Source: Siderastrea radians (taxonomy: Eukaryota; Cnidaria; Anthozoa; Scleractinia; Rhizangiidae). Taken from it: 64,000 nucleotides of DNA. Positions 45,901 through 56,700 of this stretch are shown here, in pieces (the first letter of the stretch is position 1; every line of letters starts with the position of its first letter). The translations under genes were made by a program, and so were the position numbers. The stretch lies in contig OZ024887.1 in NCBI GenBank assembly GCA_964017195.1, positions 67,387,228 through 67,451,227 of the forward strand. Reading direction: 5' to 3'. The notes beneath the pieces were generated by a model. The model saw only the letters and a program-made list of their open reading frames with translations, was not told where the DNA came from and did not search any database.

Positions 45901-48900
45901 CACGTGTTTTTGTCAATTTCGCGGGATTTCGCGGATATACCTGAATTTCGCGGCTCCGCGACCGCGCGAAATTTCAGAAGCCCTGAAGAAGCCTGGACCT
46001 TTGTGGGCAATTATATATTATGGGCAGAATGAGAGTGAATGGTTTAAGCAATTCAATTTTTAAGTTTGCCCAAATTACCTGACACATTAAAGAACTTTGA
46101 AGAATTGAGGTTGTTCACCACTGGTAAGAAAACATTATATTCATAGTCCTTGTCTTCGTGAAATGGATCTGTTGACAAATGATACAACATATCTTTTCAC
46201 GTGATAGCCTTTGCTGTGTTTCAAATGGGCACTTTTAACTCAAACCTTCAACTTATACTGTACATCTAATGTTTACTTTTTAAATCCTCAATCTTCATGG
46301 TTATTAAATTTCAAGCTTTCTGATTGCCCCCCCCCCCCCCACACTCAATTAAGTTTTATATGGGAAGGCTTCACTTGGAGGCTCAAACCCTTGCCCTATA
46401 ATATACTCAGAGCTGCAAATAACCGTCGGTCATCGGACAATGTCCGACTATAATCGGCCAATGTCCGACTATAATCGGCCAATGTCTGACGAAATCTAAA
46501 CTTTGGTCAGATTTTTTTTACCAAATAATAAGTAAATAACAATTAAAAAAATAATTATTTCAAAAAGCCTTCCACTTAAAAATAATAATAAAAAACATCC
46601 GACCACATTTCTGTTTTGTCCAACCAAAATGGAGACTTGGTCGGACATATGTCCTTTCAAGAAAGAAAAACTATTTGCAGCCTTGATACTATTTTTTGCC
46701 ACAATGATACCCCTTTCATATACCTAAAGGAAAATTGCACCCCTTTCTTACACCTCGAGGATAAACCAAAACAACAGAAATTCAGTCTTTATGGTTCAGT
46801 TGCTCAGAGGGTGCAAGCTTTCATGTGTTGAAATCATATACTTAGCTTTAGTCGCCATCCCCTCCACCATGCAGGGAATTTTGTGACCCTTTCCTATACT
46901 AAAATGACAATTTTCCCTACCCTTTAGTATACTGCAAGCTTAAAAAAGGCACCCCTTTTCAGGCAGAGCCTCATCTTATAGCCCACTATCGGCAGTCCCC
47001 CCCCCTGGGGTTTCCCCAAACACAAGTTAACAGCAAATAACCCTCCTTTTGCCTTATAAGTTTTTGCTGCAAAGCAAAGGTTTTATCCAAAAAAGTGCCC
47101 ATCCAAATGGATGAGGTAGAAACAATAACCAACTCAGCACTACTACATATCTCATTGGTCTTCTATCATCTCATTTCCAACTCACGCTCATGGAGCTCTA
47201 CACTTTGTTTCACTTAAATTTGGATTCTTACCGTTCCAATAATTTGCTAGAGAAAACTTTTTTTGGAAATAGTCACTGTAGAAGAATCTGAAGGAAAAAT
47301 GGGAAAATATTCACCAAAGTTGTCCAGGTATAGATAAAATGTATATTTAACTTTAAAATTTAGATAGGTACAGTGTAGATCGTTTACTAAAACTCATGTC
47401 TTGGAGTATAACAATGCAACTACCTACCCCTACCCTCCCCTTCCCAAACCAAAAAATAACAACAACAACAAAACATTTTCCTCTCCCGAAACGAATATTG
47501 GGTTTTCTATTCAGCGAAGAATCAGCTTTACAGTGGTGCAACATTGATGAGGGCTGAAGGGACATATTAAAGGAGCTTCATCACAGATAATGCATCCAAT
47601 TTTTCAAGTTTGACATTTGTAATCTGTCTTACTTCTTTGGTGTTTTTCTACCTTATGAAACTACATGTATTATTTTGAGGTTTTCTTCAATGTGAAAGTA
47701 ATTTTGTCAGATCAGAAAAATGAATAAAAATACCACAACATAGCACCTTTAATAAATAATTTCAATCTACCCCAGACCATAACAACTTCCAAAAATACTT
47801 ACATGTAAAGATCTTTTGTGGCAGCCGCAGGGAGGTAAGGCTTTAGGTAGCTGGTATCTACAAACAAAAATTTATTAAGGAGGACTTCAATGAGACAAAA
47901 ATTATGTAGACATGTAAAACTGAGTGAATTCAAAACAAAATATCTGATAGATCGCTACAAATGGCTGGCTCCAGCACTCTTTCCCCACCCCTCCCATGTA
48001 GATCTCCCAGGTACCCCAGAGAGGCTCTGTGACTCCGTAGGATACCGAGCGTTCCAGTCGTGTGTGTCAGCTTACATGTATGTAGATAAAGCTCAGTGCA
48101 CTGGAGTCAAGTGATCAAGTGGTCTTTAAGTGCCAGTTCACAGCACGTACAAGTGTGACTTTCAATTTGATTTCTTTCCCACACCACAGCCATTTGAAGC
48201 CTCACTACCTCCCCACTCCCGCCCCCCTGAGTGGAGTCCCTGAAAAGTGATTATAAAGCTTGGTTCCTGGAGAGCATGGTGCTGTGCAGTGTGACACAGC
48301 TCCCCTCCCCCCCCCCCTTGGTTTTGTCAGCAGCAGAAGGTTTTAATCTGGACTCTAGACTAAAGCAAAAAGTTCCAAGCTCAGTTTCACAAAATCACTT
48401 AGAAATACAATGTCAAGTTTGCTTTTTGCAATTGAGACGTTATTTTGCTAACAATAATGTTGACATGTTTTAACAATTATGCAGCACTTTGTATGAAGAA
48501 TTCCTGAACTGATACACTGTCAAGGCTTTTTTAAATTTAATAACCACTTCAGTTTAATTTTGGTTTTACTATACCTCCATATTGCCCCATCTGTGGGCTT
48601 GACAGTGAGATAAAACTGTCAACATTGTGATCATCCATTGTCTCTAAAATAGCACGTACTGTGAGCCCACCTAATTGGCAAAAGGGAAACAGGCCTCAAA
48701 ATTAATTTTTTCCCAGGGGCAATTCTGCTGCTAGGTCCAAAATTTTAAGAGTAAATTTGGTTTAACAAGGAGCAGAAAATGTATTTATTATGAAAATGGG
48801 CCAAAAGTTGAAGGAGCAATTTTGTTCCTAAGTTATTTTTTTTAGGAGCAAATGTCCCTGAACCAGTCACAAATTGCACATTTGTGACCGTAAATTTCGA

Positions 48901-50551
48901 GCCCTGGAAGGAAATTCACAAGGGGTTATGTACCAGGCAAATTGAAGATTCAACATCCCCCCCCCCCCGGGCATTTGAACTTTTGAAGATTGGCTTGCCC
49001 AAATTCCCTCCCCCTCATGGCAAAAAAGCCATTCAAATGCCCCACCCATTAGTACTGAAAAACCTCTCCTCAAAGAGAAATTTCGTCTTCAATCAAACAC
49101 TGTTCACGCTTTTCAGAGAGAGATATGCCATGATGACAGCTTCAAACTTCTTTTAAAGACCGTTTTGAGAGCGTAAGGTGAAATTCTATCTTGGAAATCA
49201 GAAAAAAACGCAAAGACTGAAAAAACTCAAGTGCATATTTCGCTAGAACAAGAGGTAAATCTGGTTCAAATTCCCCACCCTTCCACGGCAACATTCAAAT
49301 TCCCCCCTCCCAGGGCACAATGCACAGTCAAATGCCTGGGGTTTGCTCGGGGGGGGGGGGGATGTTGAAGCTTCAATTTGAAATTTGACCGGTACATTAG
49401 GTTGGAGAAAGACGGCAGTGGTTGAGTGGTCAGTCACTCCGAAACTAAAGGGGGCATCATGTTTTAGCATTATTTTTTGGCGAATACATACCTACATTAC
49501 TTTTTGGCGAATATATACCTACATACCTGCAATGTGTGTTGTTGTGGTGATCAGTGCTCATTATTAAGAAGTAAAATGTTTAAAACTGATCTACAGCTGT
49601 AAATACTTCCAAAATATTAAAAGTATAGTATAAATCTCTCAATTTTCAGCTTCACTCTGCAAGCCTTTCGTCAGGAGACTGATTAAAATTTGACAAGGAA
49701 CTGCACCTGCAATGTTTGATGGCTTATTTATGGCCCAGTGGGTCACCATACCAGATTTTGTAGTGTGGGGGGGGGGGAAGACAGTTTCCTTCCCAGTTTG
49801 ATTAATAATTCTGGTTCCTGCTCCTTTTTTTGCATGTGTAAATGCATGTGTAATGTATACTTTTAATGCACCAGGGACTTCCTTGAAATGGGCCCTAAAG
49901 ATAATTTCACATATCACATTGATCCCTACTTTCAACGCGTCACGTAACGATTTTTGCCGAAATCACGCATTACGCACAAACCCTTTGCTACCCTTCAAAT
50001 TGTTTATCCCAAACATGAAAACAATTCTCATTCTTTTAAATGTGAAATAAACTCAATAATCCCTAACAGCCTCCCTTTCGATTCTGGAATAAGCCAGCCA
50101 AGCGATCCTACTAAAAATAAATTACACTTTCGGTTTGTCACGAGGAAATACAGCGGAAGTATTAGAAGGACGACTTGACATTCACCACGGTTTCGATCAG
50201 CTTTTAGGAACACAGCTTCATCATTAGTTTAAAATTAGCGTCAAAGAACATGTTATGCACAATACCTTGAGAGAAGCCGATGATATGAACTCCATCTTTC
50301 GCACCTTGCATCACGGGCCGAATTTTCTCCGTCATAGCCGAGACTTGCTTCCACAAAGGTGCAAAACTTTCAAGCTCCTCATACAATTTTATGAGGGTGA
50401 TGTTAGTCCCTGGATGTGCCTGGGTTATGAAAGAAGCTAGATCTTCCATGTCCGATGCATGATCGAGTATTCCGTGTATTATGATCACCGGTTTATAGCA
50501 AAAACTTTGGGCTACAAACAAAAACAACACTGCAAAGTGAAGGGCCGCCAT
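42910..50551 (-). CDS. PPT2: Palmitoyl-protein thioesterase 2 (PPT2), complete, 8 exons
   Basis: Lysosomal thioesterase that removes long-chain acyl groups from CoA-type thioesters. Coding exons on the minus strand: 50551-50266, 48670-48575, 47857-47803, 47287-47232, 46168-46079, 44469-44376, 43756-43696 and 43053-42910. All introns are GT-AG with matching phases, giving 293 residues (human about 300). A hydrophobic signal peptide (about 1-17) is followed directly by [12 protein letters not shown], as in PPT2. The Ser nucleophile is in HIIGFSQGG (S94), the Asp in [11 protein letters not shown] (D216 or D217) and the His in GVKHIHWHG (H274). [17 protein letters not shown] and [12 protein letters not shown] are further PPT2 blocks. 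NNTNLT and NLNSS give N-glycosylation sites. The large introns hold MITEs. It is divergent from FANCI, 234 bp away. I see no defect. Confidence 0.95.
43894..44270 (+). mobile_element. Fold-back MITE, copy 3, in a PPT2 intron
   Basis: Third member of the family at 13918-14287. It runs from CTTAAGGATGGAGCCTCCTA to AAAAGGAGGCACCGTCCTTAA and lies between coding exons 6 and 7 of PPT2. Confidence 0.82.
45149..45985. mobile_element. Non-autonomous DNA element, CAGGGCTTCTGA ends, in a PPT2 intron
   Basis: Perfect 12-bp terminal inverted repeats (CAGGGCTTCTGA and TCAGAAGCCCTG) are flanked by AAGAAG on both sides (45143-45148 and 45986-45991), an apparent 6-bp target duplication. Near both ends are clusters of TTCGCGGGATTT-type motifs in opposite orientation. 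The interior has no recognised transposase. Confidence 0.8.
46361..46978. mobile_element. TIR repeat (GGAGGC...GCCTCC family), interrupted copy
   Basis: This aligns with the element at 59684-60047 through its ends and interior (TACTGCAAGCTTAAAAA). It is longer because another element (46408-46685) is inserted. It lies in PPT2 intron 4. Confidence 0.65.
46408..46685. mobile_element. Nested MITE, GCTGCAAATA ends, 5-bp target duplication
   Basis: The ends are CAGAGCTGCAAATA and TATTTGCAGCCTTG (14 bp, two mismatches), flanked by ATACT at 46403-46407 and 46686-46690. The uninterrupted relative at 59730 has a single TATACT at the same place. Inside are repeats of AATCGGCCAATGTCCGACTA. Confidence 0.82.
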
Positions 50552-50785
50552 TATGCACTTGCAGACTTGTGCATGTGCTTTACAAGGTCACTGATTGGCT
50601 ACATTTTGTAGGCTGATACAAATCAACCAATCAGAAAGCACGGTCTATTTAGGGAAGAACCCTGCCTTCCCAAGAGGTTTAGCGAGGGATTTGGCGCCAA
50701 CTTCAAGCAAAATGGAGGCCTCCACTAGTTTATTGCAAGATTTTCGTTTCGTTTTTCTGGTGTTTTGGATGTAAACTTCTACACT
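50552..50785. promoter_or_regulatory. Divergent PPT2/FANCI promoter with CCAAT boxes and E2F-like site
   Basis: The 234 bp between the two ATGs hold an inverted CCAAT (ATTGG at 50594-50598), a forward CCAAT (50627-50631) and a palindromic TTTGGCGCCAA at 50690-50700 that matches the E2F consensus. There is no clear TATA box. FANCI is a cell-cycle gene in other animals, which fits an E2F site on its side. Confidence 0.75.
50712..50774 (+). other. Candidate upstream ORF, 20 codons, before FANCI
   Basis: ATG at 50712 in CAAAATGGAGG reads 20 sense codons to TAA at 50774, 11 nt before the FANCI ATG. If transcribed it would affect start-site use. The transcript start is unknown. Confidence 0.4.
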
Positions 50786-53700
50786 ATGGACGAAAAAATC
50801 ATCCGCTTTTGCGAAGAGAATAATGTCCCCTCTCTCGTTCAGGCTCTTTCAACACTAAAAAATCAAAAGGTAAACTTGTATTTAATTTATTAAAGACTGT
50901 ACAGATGGGTTGTTATAAGCTTATTTTCTTTGATTTTCCGATATTTCGTCAGTCAAGGTTTACTTCTTCAGAAGAATAAATGAGGAATGAATTCCATTCC
51001 CTGAAGAAGTCAGGCCGTGACTGACGAAATATCGGAAAATCAAAGAAAATATAACCGGTCAGCTGTACACATGCATTGCACTCAGCCTTCCTTCGTCTAT
51101 TGTTTTATGTCAGTGTATGTTCGAGATAAGTCAATTCAAATCTAATTTAAAAAAAAGGAAAAACCATTTAACAAAAATCTTCGATAGTTACTGGAATTCT
51201 GAATTCAGTGTTGACTCTAATGTTGGATATACTACCGGTAATATCAACAGGTTGTAGATCTGCTGGAAGCCAGAGCCTTGGAAGGAAGGGGTGAACCAGT
51301 CCCCTATCTTCAAGCTGTATTCAAAGGCAAGTAGGCATTGCAGATAACACAATAAAAAAAAAATGTTAACATCTTTATTTGTTAGGTACAGAGAGACCTG
51401 AAAACCTAGAATGAAGTCAAATTTCAGCAAGTCGCAGGGTTCAAAATAAAATCAGGGCTTTCAGCCTAAATCTGACGGCTTTTTTTCTCAAGGCTGATTT
51501 TTAGCTGGCTGTCAACAAGAATGAACAAGCACCTATCCCAAGTACAGAATAAAGTGTTGACAGGCCAAACACCGCTCATATGCTCATGCTAATATGTTTC
51601 CGCGACCTTAGAGTTTAGCTCTCATGAGCATATCCCCTAGAGAATTTTTTTTTTTGTGTGAGATTATGGGAGGTTCTTTGTATATTTCTCTTAGCAATGG
51701 TTGATTTTTAATTTTAATGGCACTTAAAAGTGCCATTTGCTCATTAGGATGTTCTTAAGATTAGGCACAGCTGGGTGGTACGTTGTTACGAGAGGCAGAA
51801 ATTTTTCCGCACTCTCTCTCTCTCTGTCAAAATGCTGACTCCTTTCACTGAATTTGACTTCGGACGTTATTCTTTCTACTAGACTGTTGGGGTTGTCTCT
51901 TGCACGGAGGCGTGTTTTGAATTGGGTGATATTCTCAACGAAAGATTTCGCTGAAGAGTTTGTTCTAAGAAGTTGTAGGGCTTCACCTTTGATAAACCCT
52001 TTTCTAACCCCAGGTAGGTGGCAGGAAAAGAAGTGAGTGTACTGGAAAGTTTCGGTCGGTTTAAACTGTGTGCGGATATCAAGAATTGCTTGCTTGTTAA
52101 ATCTTTTGCCTTTGAAAACAGTAGTATCCAGGAAGTTTTTTATGTCTGAGATTTCAGCCATAAATTTAATTGTCGGGTGGTGTCTGTTTGCTAGGACAAT
52201 AAACTCTTCTATCTCCTTTTTGTCAACATTCCACAGTGAGAATATGACTTTGTGATCGATGTATCCTTTCCACTCAAGTGGTAGAGGAGTGTAGAACATT
52301 AACTATTGTTTGACTGAGCACGTGGCGTTATGCTAAGCCCGATCAGTGTCTCTCTTTGTCCTAGATATATCAGATTTCACTCTTCGCAACTTATCATTGT
52401 TGTGTTCAACGCGGCAATAATGAAACTCGGTTAGAGGGCTTATGAATTTCCGTTCGGCCTCTTTCTTTTTGGAGTGTATTTCTCTCAAACTCCTCTTCAG
52501 GAGTGATGTATGCTTTTGCGACATAGCGCAAGTCTCTTGGGCATGTGCCCTTTTCTGTGTGGGCCCGAAGTTTAACTACCCCCGTTTCTAACTGATCGAT
52601 TTTTCTCTTGAGCATGGAAATCTCGTCAACGGCGGATTGGCAGGGTCGCTTGCTGGCATTTTACAGATAAGATCAGGCCTTTGAAAATGATAAATGCCGC
52701 AACAGTGACACTGATTTTCAGCGCGACGGTGCGTTTCCTTTGGTCTCCAGGAAATTAAATTGGACGAGACTTCAGGCGAAAGCACACAAAAAAAGCGACA
52801 AGCTGCTAAGTGGAACAGGATCGAAGACGCATTGGTATCAAAAAAATCGTAGTGAAAATTTGCGCGGTTCCTAAAAGAGAACTGAATTGCTGCGGCACTG
52901 CTACCCTGTATCTGGCCTGTTTCCTCAAAAGGCGTGTTGTTGATCACGTATAAAAACCACGTCAGAAAAAAAAAGAGTGCCGGCAAATAGAGATAGTCAC
53001 TAGACCAAAGAGTTGATTTACAAGAATAGAGACAATGATTGCTAACATTCCGTAATTTCATAATTCGGTAAATTGTGATCGTCCGGGTGAGTGTAGTCCT
53101 GAGAAGGACTGTTTGAGGTGACATTGACTGACGTTTCGACAACCTGAGCGGAAGTCATCGTCAGAGTCAAGTGAACTGTGAATTGTCAGGTCGTTGTCCT
53201 GATTGGTCGACGATCTCGTGATGTTATTGGTCGTCTGTCAGTTAAGCCGTGATGTTATTGGCTGTGAAGACTGTAAAACGTGATTGGTGCGTTTCGATCC
53301 GTCTTTTGTTAGTCAAATGTCTGTTGGTCTATTGTTAGTCAAATAAGTCGGTTTGTCTATTGTTTGTCTGTCTTGTTATTGTCGGCAATCAGTCATTTGT
53401 AAGGTGCAGGCAGCTGTTGGCAACGGTTCAGTGGTGTTTGTTCTAAGTTAGTAAACCAGCTTTCCAGAGTGATTCGTTGATAGTAGGCCGTACTGTAGGT
53501 AACGCATTCAGCAGAGTCCCAGTTGATTCTGTGGTTTGTTTTTAAATGGTGCTGAGCAATGTGATTGTTGATATCACCATTTCTAGTCGCTCGTTTGTGT
53601 TCAGTCAGTCGGACGTTCAGATGTCTAATAAAGTCCCGGTTGTAATTGTTCTTGTTGACAACGTTTTCAACAAGAACAATTACAACCGGGACTTTATTAG

Positions 53701-56700
53701 ACACAACACTTACAGAAACTCCGAACCAAACGCTACGAACACTAACACGACACCTGTCACTACTGCAACCATACCTTACAACAAAGGGACTTCTGAAACT
53801 ATCGCACGAATCCTACAACCCTACAACATCCGCGTTGCTCACAAACCTATCACTACTTTACGACAGCTACTGATGAACGTTAAAGACAAAGACGAACTGA
53901 GCGACAGATGGGGAGCAGTTTATAAAATCAAATGCTGCGACTGCCAGGCCACTTATATTGGTGAGACCGGCAGAAATCTGAACGTCCGACTGACTGAACA
54001 CAAACGAGCGACTAGAAATGGTGATATCAACAATCACATTGCTGAGCACCATTTAAAAACAAACCACAGAATCGACTGGGACTCTGCTGAATGCGTTACC
54101 TACAGTACGGACTACTATCAACGAATCACTCTGGAAAGCTGGTTTACTAACTTAGAACAAACACCACTGAACCATTGCCAACAGCTGCCTGCACCTTACA
54201 AACAACTGATTGCCGACAATAACAAGACAGACAAACAATAGACAAACTGACTTATTTGACTAACAATAGACCAACAGACATTTGACTAACAAAAGACGGA
54301 TCGAAACGCACCAATCACGTTTTACAGCCTTCACAGCCAATAACATCATGGCTTAACTGACAGACGACCAATAACATCACGAGATCGTCGACCAATCAGG
54401 ACAACGACCAGAGACTTATAACATCTACTGACGATGCACAGTTCACTTGACTCTGATGATGACTTCCGCTCAGGTTGTCGAAACGTCAGTCAATGTCACC
54501 TCAAACAGTCCTTCTCAGGACTACACTCACCCGGACGATCACAATTTACCGAATTATGATATGACTCCTGGGTTCAAACCATTTACAATTCCGTAATTTG
54601 TTTTTCTTTTGTTTTGCTTTTTTTATTTAAGAAAGCTTTTAAGACGTCATCCAATTCACTTTTGGTATGTGTGTAAGTGTTTCATGGCTGCATTACTTTC
54701 TGATATGAAGTTCCAGGGACCCTGATTTTGCCGATCAAGGGATGGGGTGTCATTTTTTTTTATTTCGTGGGTGAAAAATCACCAGTAAGAGTGGCCAAAG
54801 TGCCGGCTGCTATTTTGAACCCTGAGTCGCAGAAATTTTTCTTGAATGTGATGATGGATTGAGATGTCTTCACTTAAAAAAAATTCCCCAATCTGTGTCA
54901 AAGTGGTTATTAATTGCTGAAATGCACAATAAGTTGCATATAAGGGCTGTTGCATATAAGGGCTGTTCACAGGCAACTCTATAACTCCCCTTCCTCATGC
55001 CATGCAAAAGTCATATGCAGTTTGTACCATTTTAACACTTCTGTCTATAGGTATAATTATTCTAGGTACAGTTATTATCCTACACTGTGTGGTTTTAACA
55101 GGTTTTAAAATCCTACATGTACAACGTTTCTCACGCCATACAGCTCTTCCTGTTTTCAACTTGAAAAACAAAACTCAGTCTTGAATTTAGCATAAATTAA
55201 TTATTTGAAATCATGTCGTTTTTAAGACTAGCATGCAAGACAACTTCCACTGAAAGCATTTTAATGGGCTAGTGGGAGTGGGGATGGGGAGCATTGTAAT
55301 GGGCTGGTGGGAGTGGGGATGGGGAGCATTGTAATGGGCTGGTGGGAGTGGGGATGGGGAGCATTTTAATGGGCTGGTGGGAGTGGGGATGGGGAGCATT
55401 GTAATGGGCTGGTGGGAGTGGGGATGGGGAGCATTGTAATGGGCTGGTGGGAGTGGGGATGGGGAGCATTTTAATGGGCTGGTGGGAGTGGGGATGGGGA
55501 GCATTTTAATGGGCTGGTGGGAGTGGGGATGGGGAGCATTTTAATGGGCTAGTGGGAGTGGGGATGGGGAGCATTGTAATGGGCTGGTGGGAGTGGGGAT
55601 GGGAAGCATTTTAATGGGCTAGTGGGAGTGGGGATGGGGAGCATTGTAATGGGCTGGTGGGAGTGGGGATGGGGAGCATTGTAATGGGCTGGTGGGAGTG
55701 GGGATGGGAAGCATTGTAATGGTCTGGCGGGAGTGGGGATGGGGAGCATTGTAATGGGCTGGTGGGAGTGGGGATGGGAAGCATTGTAATGGTCTGGTGG
55801 GAGTGGGGATGGGGAGCATTGTAATGGGCTGGTGGGAGTGGGGATGAGGAGCATTTTAATGGGCTAGTGGGAGTGGGGATGGGGAGCATTGTAATGGGCT
55901 GGTGGGAGTGGGGATGGGAAGCATTGTAATGGGCTGGTGGGAGTGGGGATGGGAAGCATTGTAATGGGCTAGTGGGAGTGGGGATGGGAAGCATTGTAAT
56001 GGACTGGTGGGAGTGGGGATGGGGAGCATTTTAATGGGCTGGTGGGAGTGGGGATGGGAAGCATTGTAATGGGCTGGTGGGAGTGGGGATGGGAAGCATT
56101 TTAATGGGCTGGTGGGAGTGGGGATGGGGAGCATTTTAATGGGCTAGTGGGAGTGGGGATGGGAAGTATTGTAATGGGCTGGTGGGAGTGGGGATGGGAA
56201 GCATTGTAATGGGCTAGTGGGAGTGGGGATGGGAAGCATTGTAATGGGCTGGTGGGAGTGGGGATGGGAAGCATTTTAATGGGCTGGTGGGAGTGGGGAT
56301 GGGGAGCATTTTAATGGGCTAGTGGGAGTGGGGATGGGAAGTATTGTAATGGGCTGGTGGGAGTGGGGATGGGAAGCATTGTAATGGGCTAGTGGGAGTG
56401 GGGATGGGAAGCATTGTAATGGGCTGGTGGGAGCGGGGATGGGAAGCATTGTAATGGGCTAGTGGGAGTGGGGATGGGGAGCATTGTAATGGGCTGGTGG
56501 GAGTGGGGATGGGGAGCATTGTAATGGGCTAGTGGGAGTGGGGATGGGAAGCATTGTAATGGGCTAGTGGGAGTGGGGATGGGAAGCATTGTAATGGGCT
56601 AGTGGGAGTGGGGATGGGTAGCATTGTAATGGGCTGGTGGGAGTGGGGATGGGAAGCATTTTAATGGGCTAGTGGGAGTGGGGATGGGGAGCATTGTAAT

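Larger units (their letters stand above)
53046..54600. mobile_element. Penelope-like fold-back: two endonuclease/3'-UTR copies head to head
   Basis: The left arm (minus orientation) and right arm (plus orientation) carry the same 3' region: GACTGACGTTTCGACAACCT on one side and its reverse complement on the other, and AACATCACGAGATCGTCGAC-type UTR in both. They meet at a 36-bp perfect inverted repeat (53623-53658 and 53667-53702). The left arm lacks about 270 bp that the right arm keeps. Such pseudo-LTR inversions are known at Penelope-like 5' ends. Confidence 0.8.
51435..54824. mobile_element. DNA element with CAGGGTTCAAAATA ends, enclosing Penelope-like debris
   Basis: 14-bp terminal inverted repeats (CAGGGTTCAAAATA and TATTTTGAACCCTG) are flanked by AGTCG at 51430-51434 and 54825-54829, a 5-bp target duplication. 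Only about 290 bp on the left and 225 bp on the right belong to the element itself; the centre is Penelope-like sequence inserted later. All of it lies within FANCI intron 2. Confidence 0.75.
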
